A stretch of 64,000 nucleotides of DNA from Paenibacillus phytorum (GTDB lineage: Bacteria > Bacillota > Bacilli > Paenibacillales > NBRC-103111): the NCBI RefSeq assembly GCF_013141715.1, contig NZ_WHOA01000241.1, positions 248,001 through 312,000 on the forward strand, written 5' to 3'. Positions 8,858 through 16,555 of the stretch are shown piece after piece (positions within the stretch are counted from its first letter, which is position 1; the number at the start of each line of letters is the position of its first letter). Both the position numbers and the translations under genes were made by a program. The notes under the pieces are model-generated. The model saw nothing but the letters and a program-made list of their open reading frames with translations, was not told where the DNA came from and did not search any database.

Positions 8858-10963
8858 ATGAATAGGGTCGAAGACAGCGCATTTATTGGTGTAATTATTC
8901 TAGACGCAGGTTGGCATTATACATATATCAACGAATATGCAGCAAAAATTTTAAATCGTAGGCCTAATGAATTATTGGGTAAAGTCGCTTGGGCAGAATT
9001 TCCTGCTGCGATACGGTACGCTTGTTACGATCATTTCCATAAAGCCCGTAATAATAAGGAAGAAGTTCATTTTGAAGAGTACATAAAATCGTCCAATCAG
9101 TGGGTTAAGGTAAGTGCATATCCATTTGGCGGGAGCTTGCATATTGCACTCCGTAAACCGGATTTTGCTGAAATTAGTCCATTGCTAGAAAGTGAGTATT
9201 ATCTAAAATATACAGAAAATTTTCAAGATTTAATCACACTGACTTCAGTAGATGGTAAATTTCGATATCTATCCCCTGCTATTCATCCGCTGCTCGGTTA
9301 TGAGGTTGGTGAAATGGTCGGTACTCGTATCATGACGTATTGTCATCCAGAAGACATTGAGATGCTAAGAAACATTTTTACAGATGAAAACGATTCGGCT
9401 GTTGCTGACCAAGGAATGATCACCTGTCGTTTCTTGCATAAAAAGGGTTGGTATGTGTGGTTTGAGAAGAATTTCAAATGGATGTTAGATGAGGATGGCA
9501 AGAGATTTCAGAAATTAGGCATTTGGCGCGATATTACAGAACGTAAGCTGGTCGAGGAGCATTTTGTTCAAGCACAAAAGCTGGGGCAATTTGGCAGCTT
9601 TGAGCGAAATCTGACTGATGAGTATTGCATTTGGTCTGAGGAGATGTACCGAATCCATGGTCTTGATCCCTTAGATTCCATGGAATTAAGCGAAGTTACT
9701 AAACAAATTGTGCCGGATGATCGCGAGAAAGTAACACTTGCTTTTGAGACAGCTATACAGATTGGAATATCAGAAGTCGAGTATAGGATTGTTCGCAGTG
9801 ATGGAGAAGTGCGCCATTTGAAATCTCAAATTGAGCGAGTCATCCGCGATAACGGATGTACAGCTGTACGCGGACTCATTCACGATATTACAACACATAA
9901 ACAAATTGAAGCTGAGCTTAAAAAAAGCAAAGCCAATTTGGAAATAGCGCAAGAAATCGCGGGATTGGGTCACTATGACTGGGATGTGATCAGGAATGAT
10001 TTGTATTGGTCTGACGAGTTGTTTGTGCTTTTTCATATGCGCCGTGAAAGTTTTGGGAATACAATAGAAGCCTTTTTTAATGTGGTTCATTCGGAAGATA
10101 CAGTAAAAGTGAAAGAGGCAATTCGTGAAGCTCTGCATGGCGGTCTACTAGATTTGGTATATCGAATTATTGTGAATGAGACTGAGGTTCGAATGATTCA
10201 TACCATGGCCAAAACGACCTATGACGAATGGGGGAGACCACTGCGTCTATTTGGAACGGTGCAGGATATCACCATACAAAAACAGACGGAAGAGTTGCTG
10301 CGAAAAACGGAAAAATTGAATGTAGCTGGACAATTGGCAGCTGGTATCGCGCATGAGATCCGTAATCCGCTTACGGCACTCAAAGGATTTGCTAAGCTGA
10401 TGTGTCATGCCAACGAAGAAAGCAAGCTGCGGTATTTTCAGATCATGCAAGAAGAATTTAATCGTATCGAACTGATCTTAGGAGAGCTTCTGATTCTTGC
10501 TAAGCCACAGGCTGTAGCCTTTCATCCTCATGATACCACAGCTATTCTTAGCGAAGTCATTGAACTGCTGAATACAGAGGCAATTATGAGCAATGTAATC
10601 ATCGAACTAGATTATGAACCAAATCTTCCTCTGGTTAAATGTGAGCGAAATCAATTGAAGCAGGTTTTCGTGAATATGATTAAAAATGCAATTGAGGCGA
10701 TGCCAACAGGAGGCTGCCTGAATGTATCTGTGAGAAAGGTTGCGAGCGGTGTAGCTCTCTATTTCGCAGATCAGGGACTGGGTATATCGGAGGAGCGGCT
10801 GCCGCGCATAGGGGAACCCTTTTATACGACGAAAGAGAAGGGAACTGGGCTTGGTGTAATGGTTAGCTTCGCGATTATCGATGAACATCAAGGACATATC
10901 GAATATCAAAGTAAGCTTGGTGTTGGCACCACTGTCCTTATCCAACTGCCTGCTTTTTCGTGA
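8858..10963 (+). CDS. Orphan multi-PAS sensor histidine kinase (sporulation-kinase type)
   Basis: A 701-residue soluble histidine kinase with no membrane segment. About four PAS-type sensor repeats cover residues 1-470; examples start at SEYYLKYTENFQDLITLTS (near 112) and AQKLGQFGSFER (near 245). The HisKA H-box GIAHEIRNPLTAL has the phosphorylated His at about residue 499. The ATPase has an N-box (MIKNAIEAMPTGG), DQGLGIS and GTGLGVMVS. No response regulator is adjacent. The domain plan resembles KinA/KinE-type kinases feeding the Spo0A phosphorelay, which is inference. ATG 8858 is about 14 nt after GGGGAGG, longer than usual. Confidence 0.88.
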   Translation: MNRVEDSAFIGVIILDAGWHYTYINEYAAKILNRRPNELLGKVAWAEFPAAIRYACYDHFHKARNNKEEVHFEEYIKSSNQWVKVSAYPFGGSLHIALRKPDFAEISPLLESEYYLKYTENFQDLITLTSVDGKFRYLSPAIHPLLGYEVGEMVGTRIMTYCHPEDIEMLRNIFTDENDSAVADQGMITCRFLHKKGWYVWFEKNFKWMLDEDGKRFQKLGIWRDITERKLVEEHFVQAQKLGQFGSFERNLTDEYCIWSEEMYRIHGLDPLDSMELSEVTKQIVPDDREKVTLAFETAIQIGISEVEYRIVRSDGEVRHLKSQIERVIRDNGCTAVRGLIHDITTHKQIEAELKKSKANLEIAQEIAGLGHYDWDVIRNDLYWSDELFVLFHMRRESFGNTIEAFFNVVHSEDTVKVKEAIREALHGGLLDLVYRIIVNETEVRMIHTMAKTTYDEWGRPLRLFGTVQDITIQKQTEELLRKTEKLNVAGQLAAGIAHEIRNPLTALKGFAKLMCHANEESKLRYFQIMQEEFNRIELILGELLILAKPQAVAFHPHDTTAILSEVIELLNTEAIMSNVIIELDYEPNLPLVKCERNQLKQVFVNMIKNAIEAMPTGGCLNVSVRKVASGVALYFADQGLGISEERLPRIGEPFYTTKEKGTGLGVMVSFAIIDEHQGHIEYQSKLGVGTTVLIQLPAFS

Positions 10964-10977
10964 AAAAGTGAGGGAAT

Positions 10978-11001
10978 AGACCGGGAAACTGGTCTTTTTT
11001 T
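10978..11001 (+). terminator. Short intrinsic terminator after the histidine kinase
   Basis: AGACC/GGTCT stem around an eight-base loop, followed by seven T residues. Confidence 0.7.
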
Positions 11002-11136
11002 CATTTGTACATATCTTGTAACTGTCAAAGTTCGCAATAAGGTGGTCAATCTGCGACAAGATGCTGTCTTCTAAATATGCTACATTGATAACGTGTTCAA
11101 TAATTGTGAAACTAACAAGAAAAAGGTGATAACCAT

Positions 11137-12285
11137 ATGGAGAAAGTAAGGATTGGTATTATTGGTCTGGGCAATATGGGAACCGGACATGCCAAATATT
11201 TGGTGAACAATGAAGTGAAAGGTGCTCAGCTAACCGCTATTTGTGAGTTCAGAGCGGACCGCTTGGAATGGGCGAAAGAAAACCTAGGTGAAGGTGTCCA
11301 ATTATTCGACAATCTCGATACATTCCTTACTTCGGGGACAATTGACGGTGTATTGATTGCGACTCCACACTATGATCACCCAGAAGTAGCTGCCCGTGCA
11401 TTTGAAGCCGGACTCCATGTGTTGTGTGAGAAACCAGCAGGTGTTTACACCAAACAAGTTCGTCAAATGAACGAAGCTGCGCAAGCTTCAGGTAAAGTAT
11501 TCAGTATGATGTACAATCAACGTACAAATCCATTATATAAAAAGCTGAAGGATCTGGTTTCTTCCGGAGAGCTTGGTGAAATTCGCAGGACGAACTGGAT
11601 TATTACGAATTGGTACAGATCCCAAAGCTACTACGATTCAGGCGGCTGGCGTGCTACATGGGCAGGCGAAGGCGGGGGCGTACTCATTAACCAGGATCCG
11701 CATCAGCTTGACTTGTGGCAATGGACGATCGATATGATGCCTAAACGAGTTCGTGCGTTCTGTTATTTCGGAAAGCATCGCAATATCGAAGTAGAGGACG
11801 ATGTAACCGCATTCGTAGAGTATGAGAACGGAGCTACGGGCTTATTCGTTACAACGACGGGCGAAGCACCAGGTACGAACCGCTTCGAGTTGTCCGGTGA
11901 CCGCGGTAAAATTGTGATCGAAGATGGCAAGCTAACTTTCTGGCGTTTGCGTGTATCCGAGCGAGAATTTAATGAAACCTTCACGGGTGGATTTGGCCAA
12001 CCGGAGTGCTGGAAGTGCGAGATACCAATTGAAGGGCAAGAAACTGGCCACAAAGGCATCACGCAAAACTGGGTGGATGCCATTCTACATGGCACGCCAT
12101 TAGTTGCTCCTGGAGAAGAAGGAATCAAAGGTCTGATGCTTTCCAACGCCATGCTGTTGTCGACGTGGACAGACAATTGGGTAGACCTGCCGATTGATGA
12201 AGAACTGTTCGAGCAGCATTTGCAAGATAAAATAAAAAATTCCACTGTCAATAAAGAGGCTGGCTTTAAAACACTTGTGGTCTAA
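11137..12285 (+). CDS. Gfo/Idh/MocA family NAD(P)-dependent oxidoreductase (first of a pair)
   Basis: A 382-residue sugar or inositol-type dehydrogenase. The N-terminal Rossmann domain has GIIGLGNMGTGHA (about 7-19). The signature ATPHYDHPEVAARAFEAG leads into the catalytic-site motif HVLCEKPAG, whose Lys is the family catalytic lysine. The C-terminal alpha/beta domain contains GGGVLINQDPHQLDLWQW, carrying the conserved His/Asp. The substrate is unknown. The ATG is preceded by AAAAAGGTGA. A second member of the same family follows after 58 bases, so the two probably act on successive or related substrates. No transporter is nearby. Confidence 0.88.
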   Translation: MEKVRIGIIGLGNMGTGHAKYLVNNEVKGAQLTAICEFRADRLEWAKENLGEGVQLFDNLDTFLTSGTIDGVLIATPHYDHPEVAARAFEAGLHVLCEKPAGVYTKQVRQMNEAAQASGKVFSMMYNQRTNPLYKKLKDLVSSGELGEIRRTNWIITNWYRSQSYYDSGGWRATWAGEGGGVLINQDPHQLDLWQWTIDMMPKRVRAFCYFGKHRNIEVEDDVTAFVEYENGATGLFVTTTGEAPGTNRFELSGDRGKIVIEDGKLTFWRLRVSEREFNETFTGGFGQPECWKCEIPIEGQETGHKGITQNWVDAILHGTPLVAPGEEGIKGLMLSNAMLLSTWTDNWVDLPIDEELFEQHLQDKIKNSTVNKEAGFKTLVV

Positions 12286-12343
12286 AAAACATGAACACCC
12301 CGCGCTATTGCGTACATGGGTAGGATAGTGGAGGAATTCGGAC

Positions 12344-13417
12344 ATGCAGAAAAGCGATGGAATGAATTACGCACCAAAAGGGAAGCCGAACATTGTCGTT
12401 CAAAAAGGGGAGTTCGTTTTCGCAGCGATTGCCTTGGATCACGGTCACATCTATGGTATGTGCAATGGCTTGCAGGAAGCAGGAGCAGAGCTCAAATGGG
12501 TTTATGACCAGGACGCTGCTAAGGTAAAGGCTTTCGTTGAGAAGTATCCCCATGTGAAGGTGGCTGCGTCTGAGCAAGAAATATTTGACGATCCCGAAGT
12601 CAAGCTAATCGCGTCAGCTGCTGTACCTTCTGAACGCGGAGCGTTAGGTGTTCGAGCGATGGAGAATGGCAAAGATTATTTTACAGATAAAGCTCCTTTC
12701 ACAACGTTAGATCAACTGGCTGCCGCCAAGGCTACTGTTGAAGCAACGGGGCGTAAATTTGCTGTATATTACAGTGAACGTCTCCATGTGGAAAGTGCCG
12801 TATTTGCTGGACAGCTTATTGAAGAGGGTGCCATTGGCCGTGTCGTGCAGGTCATTGGTTTAGGGCCGCACCGACTGGGTGCATCGAATCGTCCGGATTG
12901 GTTTTTCAAGAAAGAAAATTATGGCGGCATTCTCTGTGATATCGGCAGTCATCAAATCGAACAGTTTCTGCATTATGCGGGGTGCAAGGATGCTACCGTT
13001 GTTAGCAGCAAAGTGGCGAATTACCATGCGAAGGATTATCCGGAGCTGGAGGATTTCGGTGACGCTACACTGATCGGGGACAACGGGGCGACAAACTATT
13101 TCCGTGTGGATTGGCTTACTCCGAGTGGTCTGGGAACTTGGGGAGATGGTCGGACGGTTATTCTAGGAACAGAAGGATATATTGAACTGCGTAAATATAT
13201 TGACATCGCTCGCGATCCGCAGGGAGATCAGTTATACCTGGTTAACCAGCAAGGTGAAAAGCACTACAGCCTCCATGGACAAGTAGGCTTTCCTTTCTTC
13301 GGCCAGTTGATCTTGGACTGTCTGAATCGTACAGAGCATGCTATGACACAAGCGCATACGTTCAAAGCAGCAGAGCTGTGCTTGCTTGCTCAGGCGAATG
13401 CAGTCCGTGTGGAGTAG
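12344..13417 (+). CDS. Gfo/Idh/MocA family oxidoreductase (second of a pair)
   Basis: A 357-residue relative of the preceding gene, but divergent. The Rossmann region begins atypically late, after about 25 residues (IALDHGHIYGMCNGLQEAG), and lacks the classic GxGxxG glycine spacing. The middle keeps the KD.FTDKAP element in place of EKP, and a later GGILCDIGSHQIEQFLHYAG matches the C-terminal domain signature. NAD(P) binding is therefore less certain than for its neighbour. GGAGG lies 9-10 nt before the ATG. Its 3' end abuts the LysR pseudogene on the opposite strand. Confidence 0.82.
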   Translation: MQKSDGMNYAPKGKPNIVVQKGEFVFAAIALDHGHIYGMCNGLQEAGAELKWVYDQDAAKVKAFVEKYPHVKVAASEQEIFDDPEVKLIASAAVPSERGALGVRAMENGKDYFTDKAPFTTLDQLAAAKATVEATGRKFAVYYSERLHVESAVFAGQLIEEGAIGRVVQVIGLGPHRLGASNRPDWFFKKENYGGILCDIGSHQIEQFLHYAGCKDATVVSSKVANYHAKDYPELEDFGDATLIGDNGATNYFRVDWLTPSGLGTWGDGRTVILGTEGYIELRKYIDIARDPQGDQLYLVNQQGEKHYSLHGQVGFPFFGQLILDCLNRTEHAMTQAHTFKAAELCLLAQANAVRVE

Positions 13418-13425
13418 GTCTACAC

Positions 13426-13934
13426 ATTAACTGGACAAAAGCCTTCATGGGCATTGATAATTGCCTTTTGGTATGATAACACAGCTGTACGTTTAGCTTA
13501 AAATTCGGGTAGTCTAGTGGTAATATCGCTAGCTGCCCGTTTTGCGTTTCGGCGGTAACGGTCGTTTTGGGAAGCAAGGAAAGACCCAGTCCATGCATCA
13601 CGCATTAGGAGCACATGGTTGTCTCATGTGTGCCAATGATGAAGCTCCCCGTCGTTTGACCCGCAACAGTAATCTTCGATTCCTCAACTAATTTGACAAG
13701 CTTGGAGGCATATCGGAGTAAAATGTCGCCGGCTGGCGTCTGACTCATCTTTTTACCGACCCGTTCAAATATTTCGATACCATATTCCATTTCCAACTTG
13801 TGAATTTGGGATGTTACACTAGACTGAGCATAGCCGAGACTTTCACCGGCCTTCGTATAGTTTTGCCATTTGGCGACTTTAAGCAGCGTTTTATACAAGG
13901 TAAGATCCATTCTAGCCCGCCCTCCAATCATCAC
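13426..13934 (-). pseudogene. LysR-type regulator with an internal deletion
   Basis: On the minus strand the 5' part (13934-13605) encodes an intact LysR helix-turn-helix and linker: MDLTLYKTLLKVA through KITVAGQTTGSFIIGTHET. It then meets a stop. A few bases later, in another frame, comes a typical LysR C-terminal piece, GLGLSLLPKTTV through MKAFVQLM (about 13598-13427). Roughly 140 residues of the effector-binding domain between them are missing, and the normal C-terminus is replaced by sequence antisense to the oxidoreductase gene. The simplest reading is a deletion that joined both ends out of frame. The HTH fragment (109 residues) could still be translated. Confidence 0.8.
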
Positions 13935-14026
13935 TATTTCCGATGGTTACTATCATTTATTATAGATAACTCTGGTAGTTCCTGCCATGGTAAAATCGTT
14001 CTCAACCAAAGGATAGGGGGAGTTAC

Positions 14027-14212
14027 CATGAGGAATCTATACGAAATAGAGAAAAGATTGAGCAGCATATAAGAGAAATAGAAAAGCGCTCAAGAAGGGC
14101 CCATTGGTACGAAAAAAAGGAAAGAAGGGGGTTTTCGTTTCCTCCCGATTGCTGGCTTGCTATAGGCACTTGCCTTGGTAGTTATCGGTTATTTTTTAGT
14201 ATCAAATGCTTT
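14027..14212 (+). pseudogene. Decayed small ORF, probably a short membrane protein
   Basis: A GGGGGAG site precedes ATG 14027, but that frame stops after 14 codons. A second frame continues with a charged segment (EIEKRSRRAHWYEKKERR). A third frame gives a hydrophobic segment (ALALVVIGYFLVSNALS) near 14160-14212 interrupted by one TAG. Homopolymer runs at the frame changes (A7, G5, T4) suggest frameshift decay of a gene with a basic N-terminus and one membrane helix. No family is recognised. The 3' end overlaps the nuclease gene on the other strand. Confidence 0.35.
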
Positions 14213-14701
14213 ATCGTAATCCTTCCATAAGCCTTTCTTTTTATTACGGGCTGTTTCTTGATCTTTCTTAAAGGCATCCACGTACTTGACGTTCGGAGGA
14301 TATGTAGCGATCCGCGAATACCCCTCTTGAACCAGGGTACGGTTAAACAGTTCTTCACCGATCCATACGTAAACAAGCAAGCGATCATACTGATCCTTTT
14401 TATCTACATCAAATTCAAGCTCGACGGTTTCCTTCTCCAATCGCTTCTTCGTATAAGCACTTGCTTCCTTCCCATAAAACATAACCGGTGTATTAGGTTT
14501 CTTCGTCTCCGGTGTGTCCACACCAATTAATCGAACTTTCTCTTTCTTCCCCTTCATTGTGACCTCAAGCGTGTCACCGTCCACGATACGTTCCACTTTT
14601 ACACGCTCTCTGCCAGCTACAGCTGCGGGTTTACTCCCACAAGCAGTCAGCAAGATGACTAGACTAAGCAGCACAGCAAGAGAGATCATCCATTTGCGCA
14701 T
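14189..14701 (-). CDS. Thermonuclease (SNase) family lipoprotein
   Basis: A 170-residue staphylococcal-nuclease-like protein with a lipoprotein signal. MRKWMISLAVLLSLVILLTAC ends in a lipobox cysteine, so the protein is anchored outside the membrane. The SNase core has VDGDTLEV (metal-binding Asp), VRLIGVDTPETK (Arg and Asp of the active site), YGKEASAYTKKRL and DQYDRLLVYVW (second catalytic Arg region). It is expected to be a Ca2+-dependent nuclease that degrades extracellular DNA or RNA. The start at 14701 has AGGAGG 7 nt upstream; the ATG at 14725 does not. The leader carries a repeat element shared with spoVM and yloU. Confidence 0.9.
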   Translation of the reverse strand: MRKWMISLAVLLSLVILLTACGSKPAAVAGRERVKVERIVDGDTLEVTMKGKKEKVRLIGVDTPETKKPNTPVMFYGKEASAYTKKRLEKETVELEFDVDKKDQYDRLLVYVWIGEELFNRTLVQEGYSRIATYPPNVKYVDAFKKDQETARNKKKGLWKDYDKAFDTKK

Positions 14702-14707
14702 GAAGCA

Positions 14708-14790
14708 CCTCCTAAGAGTTTTCATAAGAAAACTTGCATCGTAAGCATATACTGAGTTTTCGTAAGCATTTCCTTAAGTATGTTTTAGAC
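14708..14790 (-). repeat. Leader repeat units with hairpin upstream of the nuclease gene
   Basis: On the minus strand the proximal 41-nt unit (14748-14708) runs from ATGCTTACG to AGGAGG. It contains a perfect 7-bp hairpin, AGTTTTC-TTAT-GAAAACT (14734-14717). A truncated copy (ATGCTTACGAAAACTC) and a more degenerate copy (ATGCTAACG..AAAAC..TTAAGGA) lie further upstream. The proximal unit ends in the Shine-Dalgarno. The same unit precedes spoVM and, in altered form, yloU. Confidence 0.65.
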
Positions 14791-14856
14791 GTTAGCATGG
14801 TGGGGATGTTTAAATCAAGTGCTTTCCTTTCATACTAGGAAAAAAGGAGGCAGCAC

Positions 14857-16539
14857 ATGATTGTCATGGACCCTACCCGTTCTCTGATTGTTCAGAGCGA
14901 TTTATCGATATTAGTGGAAACGAATCACCCGGAATTTGAAGCTGTAAGGGGGACAATATCCCGTTTCGCGGATCTGATCAAAAGCCCCGAGCATCTCCAT
15001 ACGTATCGGATTACGCCATTATCGCTATGGAATTCATCAGCTGCTGGCATGCAATTTGAAGAAATGTCGGAATTTTTACAACGAAATGCGAAATTTGGTG
15101 TCCCTCCCACGGTACTGAGCAGCATACGTAAATATGTGAAGCGATATGGCATACTGCGTATGGAGGATGTAGGAAATGAGCTCTACTTAGTTAGCGATGA
15201 TACAGTCGTGTTAAAAGAAATTAGCGCTTACGATTCGTTGAAGAGGTATTTAGAGGATACCCGCGGAGAGCGGGCTATTGCTATTTCTCCGATTTCACGT
15301 GGTGTCTTGAAGCAAGAACTTATCAAGTTGGGGTATCCTGTAGAAGATTTGGCCGCTTATCGCAGCGGTGAGTTTCTTCCGATTCAGCTTCGGAATGAAG
15401 AGACGATGGAAGCGCCTTTCCAACTGCGGGATTACCAAAAGCATGCTGTAGATGCTTTTAACCGTGTCGGAGAAGGCGGCAGCGGTGTGTTGGTACTTCC
15501 CTGTGGAGCAGGGAAGACAGTGGTCGGCATAGCCGCGATGGCCAGATGCAACTGCGCTACATTGATTCTGACAACCAATGTTACTTCGGTGAAGCAGTGG
15601 AAGCGTGAGATATTGAGCAAAACGGGTTTAGCGGAAGATCAGGTAGGAGAATATAACGGCACTACGAAGGAAGTAAGGCCTATCACGATTGCGACTTATC
15701 AGATTTTGACGCATCGAGGGAAGAAAGAAGACGAATTCTCGCATATGCGGCTGTTTAGTCAGAGAGACTGGGGGTTGATTATATATGATGAAGTTCATCT
15801 TCTGCCAGCCCCTGTTTTTCGGGCAACAGCTGAGATTCAAGCGACCCGCAGACTCGGGTTAACGGCTACATTAATTAGGGAAGACGGCCATGAAGAAGAC
15901 GTTTTCTCACTTGTGGGACCGAAGAAATATGATATGGCTTGGAAAGAACTAGAGTCAAAGGGCTGGATAGCCAAGGTCGCCTGCAAGGAAGTGCGAGTGT
16001 CTCTATCGACTTTCGATCGGGATCGTTATGGAGCCTCGGGTGCTAGACAGCAGTTCAGGATTGCTGGAGAAAATGCTGCTAAGTTAGACGTTATAGACCA
16101 CTTACTGCGGCTTCATGCTAATGAGCAGACGTTAATTATTGGCCAATATATTAGTCAGTTAGAACTTATCGCTGCCCATACCGGTGCGCCCATGATCAGC
16201 GGTGGAGTAGCACATGAACTCCGAGAGGACCTATACGAACAATTCAAGAAGGGTCAGGTGCCCCTCCTTATTGTATCCAAGGTTGCCAATTTTGCTGTGG
16301 ACCTGCCCGATGCCGTCGTAGCCATTCAGGTGTCGGGCAGCTATGGTTCGCGGCAAGAAGAGGCACAGCGGCTTGGGCGCATCCTTCGCCCTAAGAGCAG
16401 CGGTACGAACGCAGCTGTCTTCTATTCTCTGATTAGCGAGGATACGAAGGAGCAGGATTTTGCGATGAAAAGGCAGCTGTTTCTAGTTGAACAGGGCTAT
16501 CAATATAGCATAACGAGTTGGAATCAAGCGGCGAAATGA
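14857..16539 (+). CDS. Bacterial XPB-type DNA helicase
   Basis: A 560-residue superfamily 2 helicase of the XPB/Ssl2 branch. The N-terminal damage-recognition-like region (1-185) is followed by FQLRDYQKHAV, Walker A CGAGKT (216-221), the DEVH box (311-314) and GLTATLIRED (334-343). That stretch includes the RED motif typical of XPB. The C-terminal RecA lobe ends with QVSGSYGSRQEEAQRLGRILRP. The likely role is 3'-5' unwinding in DNA repair or transcription-coupled processes; bacterial XPB is poorly studied. AAGGAGG lies 6 nt before the ATG. The next gene starts 16 nt downstream and encodes a Helicase_C_3 protein, a pairing also seen in Actinobacteria. Confidence 0.92.
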   Translation: MIVMDPTRSLIVQSDLSILVETNHPEFEAVRGTISRFADLIKSPEHLHTYRITPLSLWNSSAAGMQFEEMSEFLQRNAKFGVPPTVLSSIRKYVKRYGILRMEDVGNELYLVSDDTVVLKEISAYDSLKRYLEDTRGERAIAISPISRGVLKQELIKLGYPVEDLAAYRSGEFLPIQLRNEETMEAPFQLRDYQKHAVDAFNRVGEGGSGVLVLPCGAGKTVVGIAAMARCNCATLILTTNVTSVKQWKREILSKTGLAEDQVGEYNGTTKEVRPITIATYQILTHRGKKEDEFSHMRLFSQRDWGLIIYDEVHLLPAPVFRATAEIQATRRLGLTATLIREDGHEEDVFSLVGPKKYDMAWKELESKGWIAKVACKEVRVSLSTFDRDRYGASGARQQFRIAGENAAKLDVIDHLLRLHANEQTLIIGQYISQLELIAAHTGAPMISGGVAHELREDLYEQFKKGQVPLLIVSKVANFAVDLPDAVVAIQVSGSYGSRQEEAQRLGRILRPKSSGTNAAVFYSLISEDTKEQDFAMKRQLFLVEQGYQYSITSWNQAAK

Positions 16540-16555
16540 CGAGAAGGAGCATAGG

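Noticed and set aside
11763..12251. Minus-strand open frame of 162 codons within the first oxidoreductase
   Set aside because: Shadow frame; Ser/Pro-rich with no motif or ribosome-binding site.
13800..14072. Plus-strand open frame over the LysR HTH region
   Set aside because: Antisense to a recognisable HTH; ends in the decayed ORF by chance.
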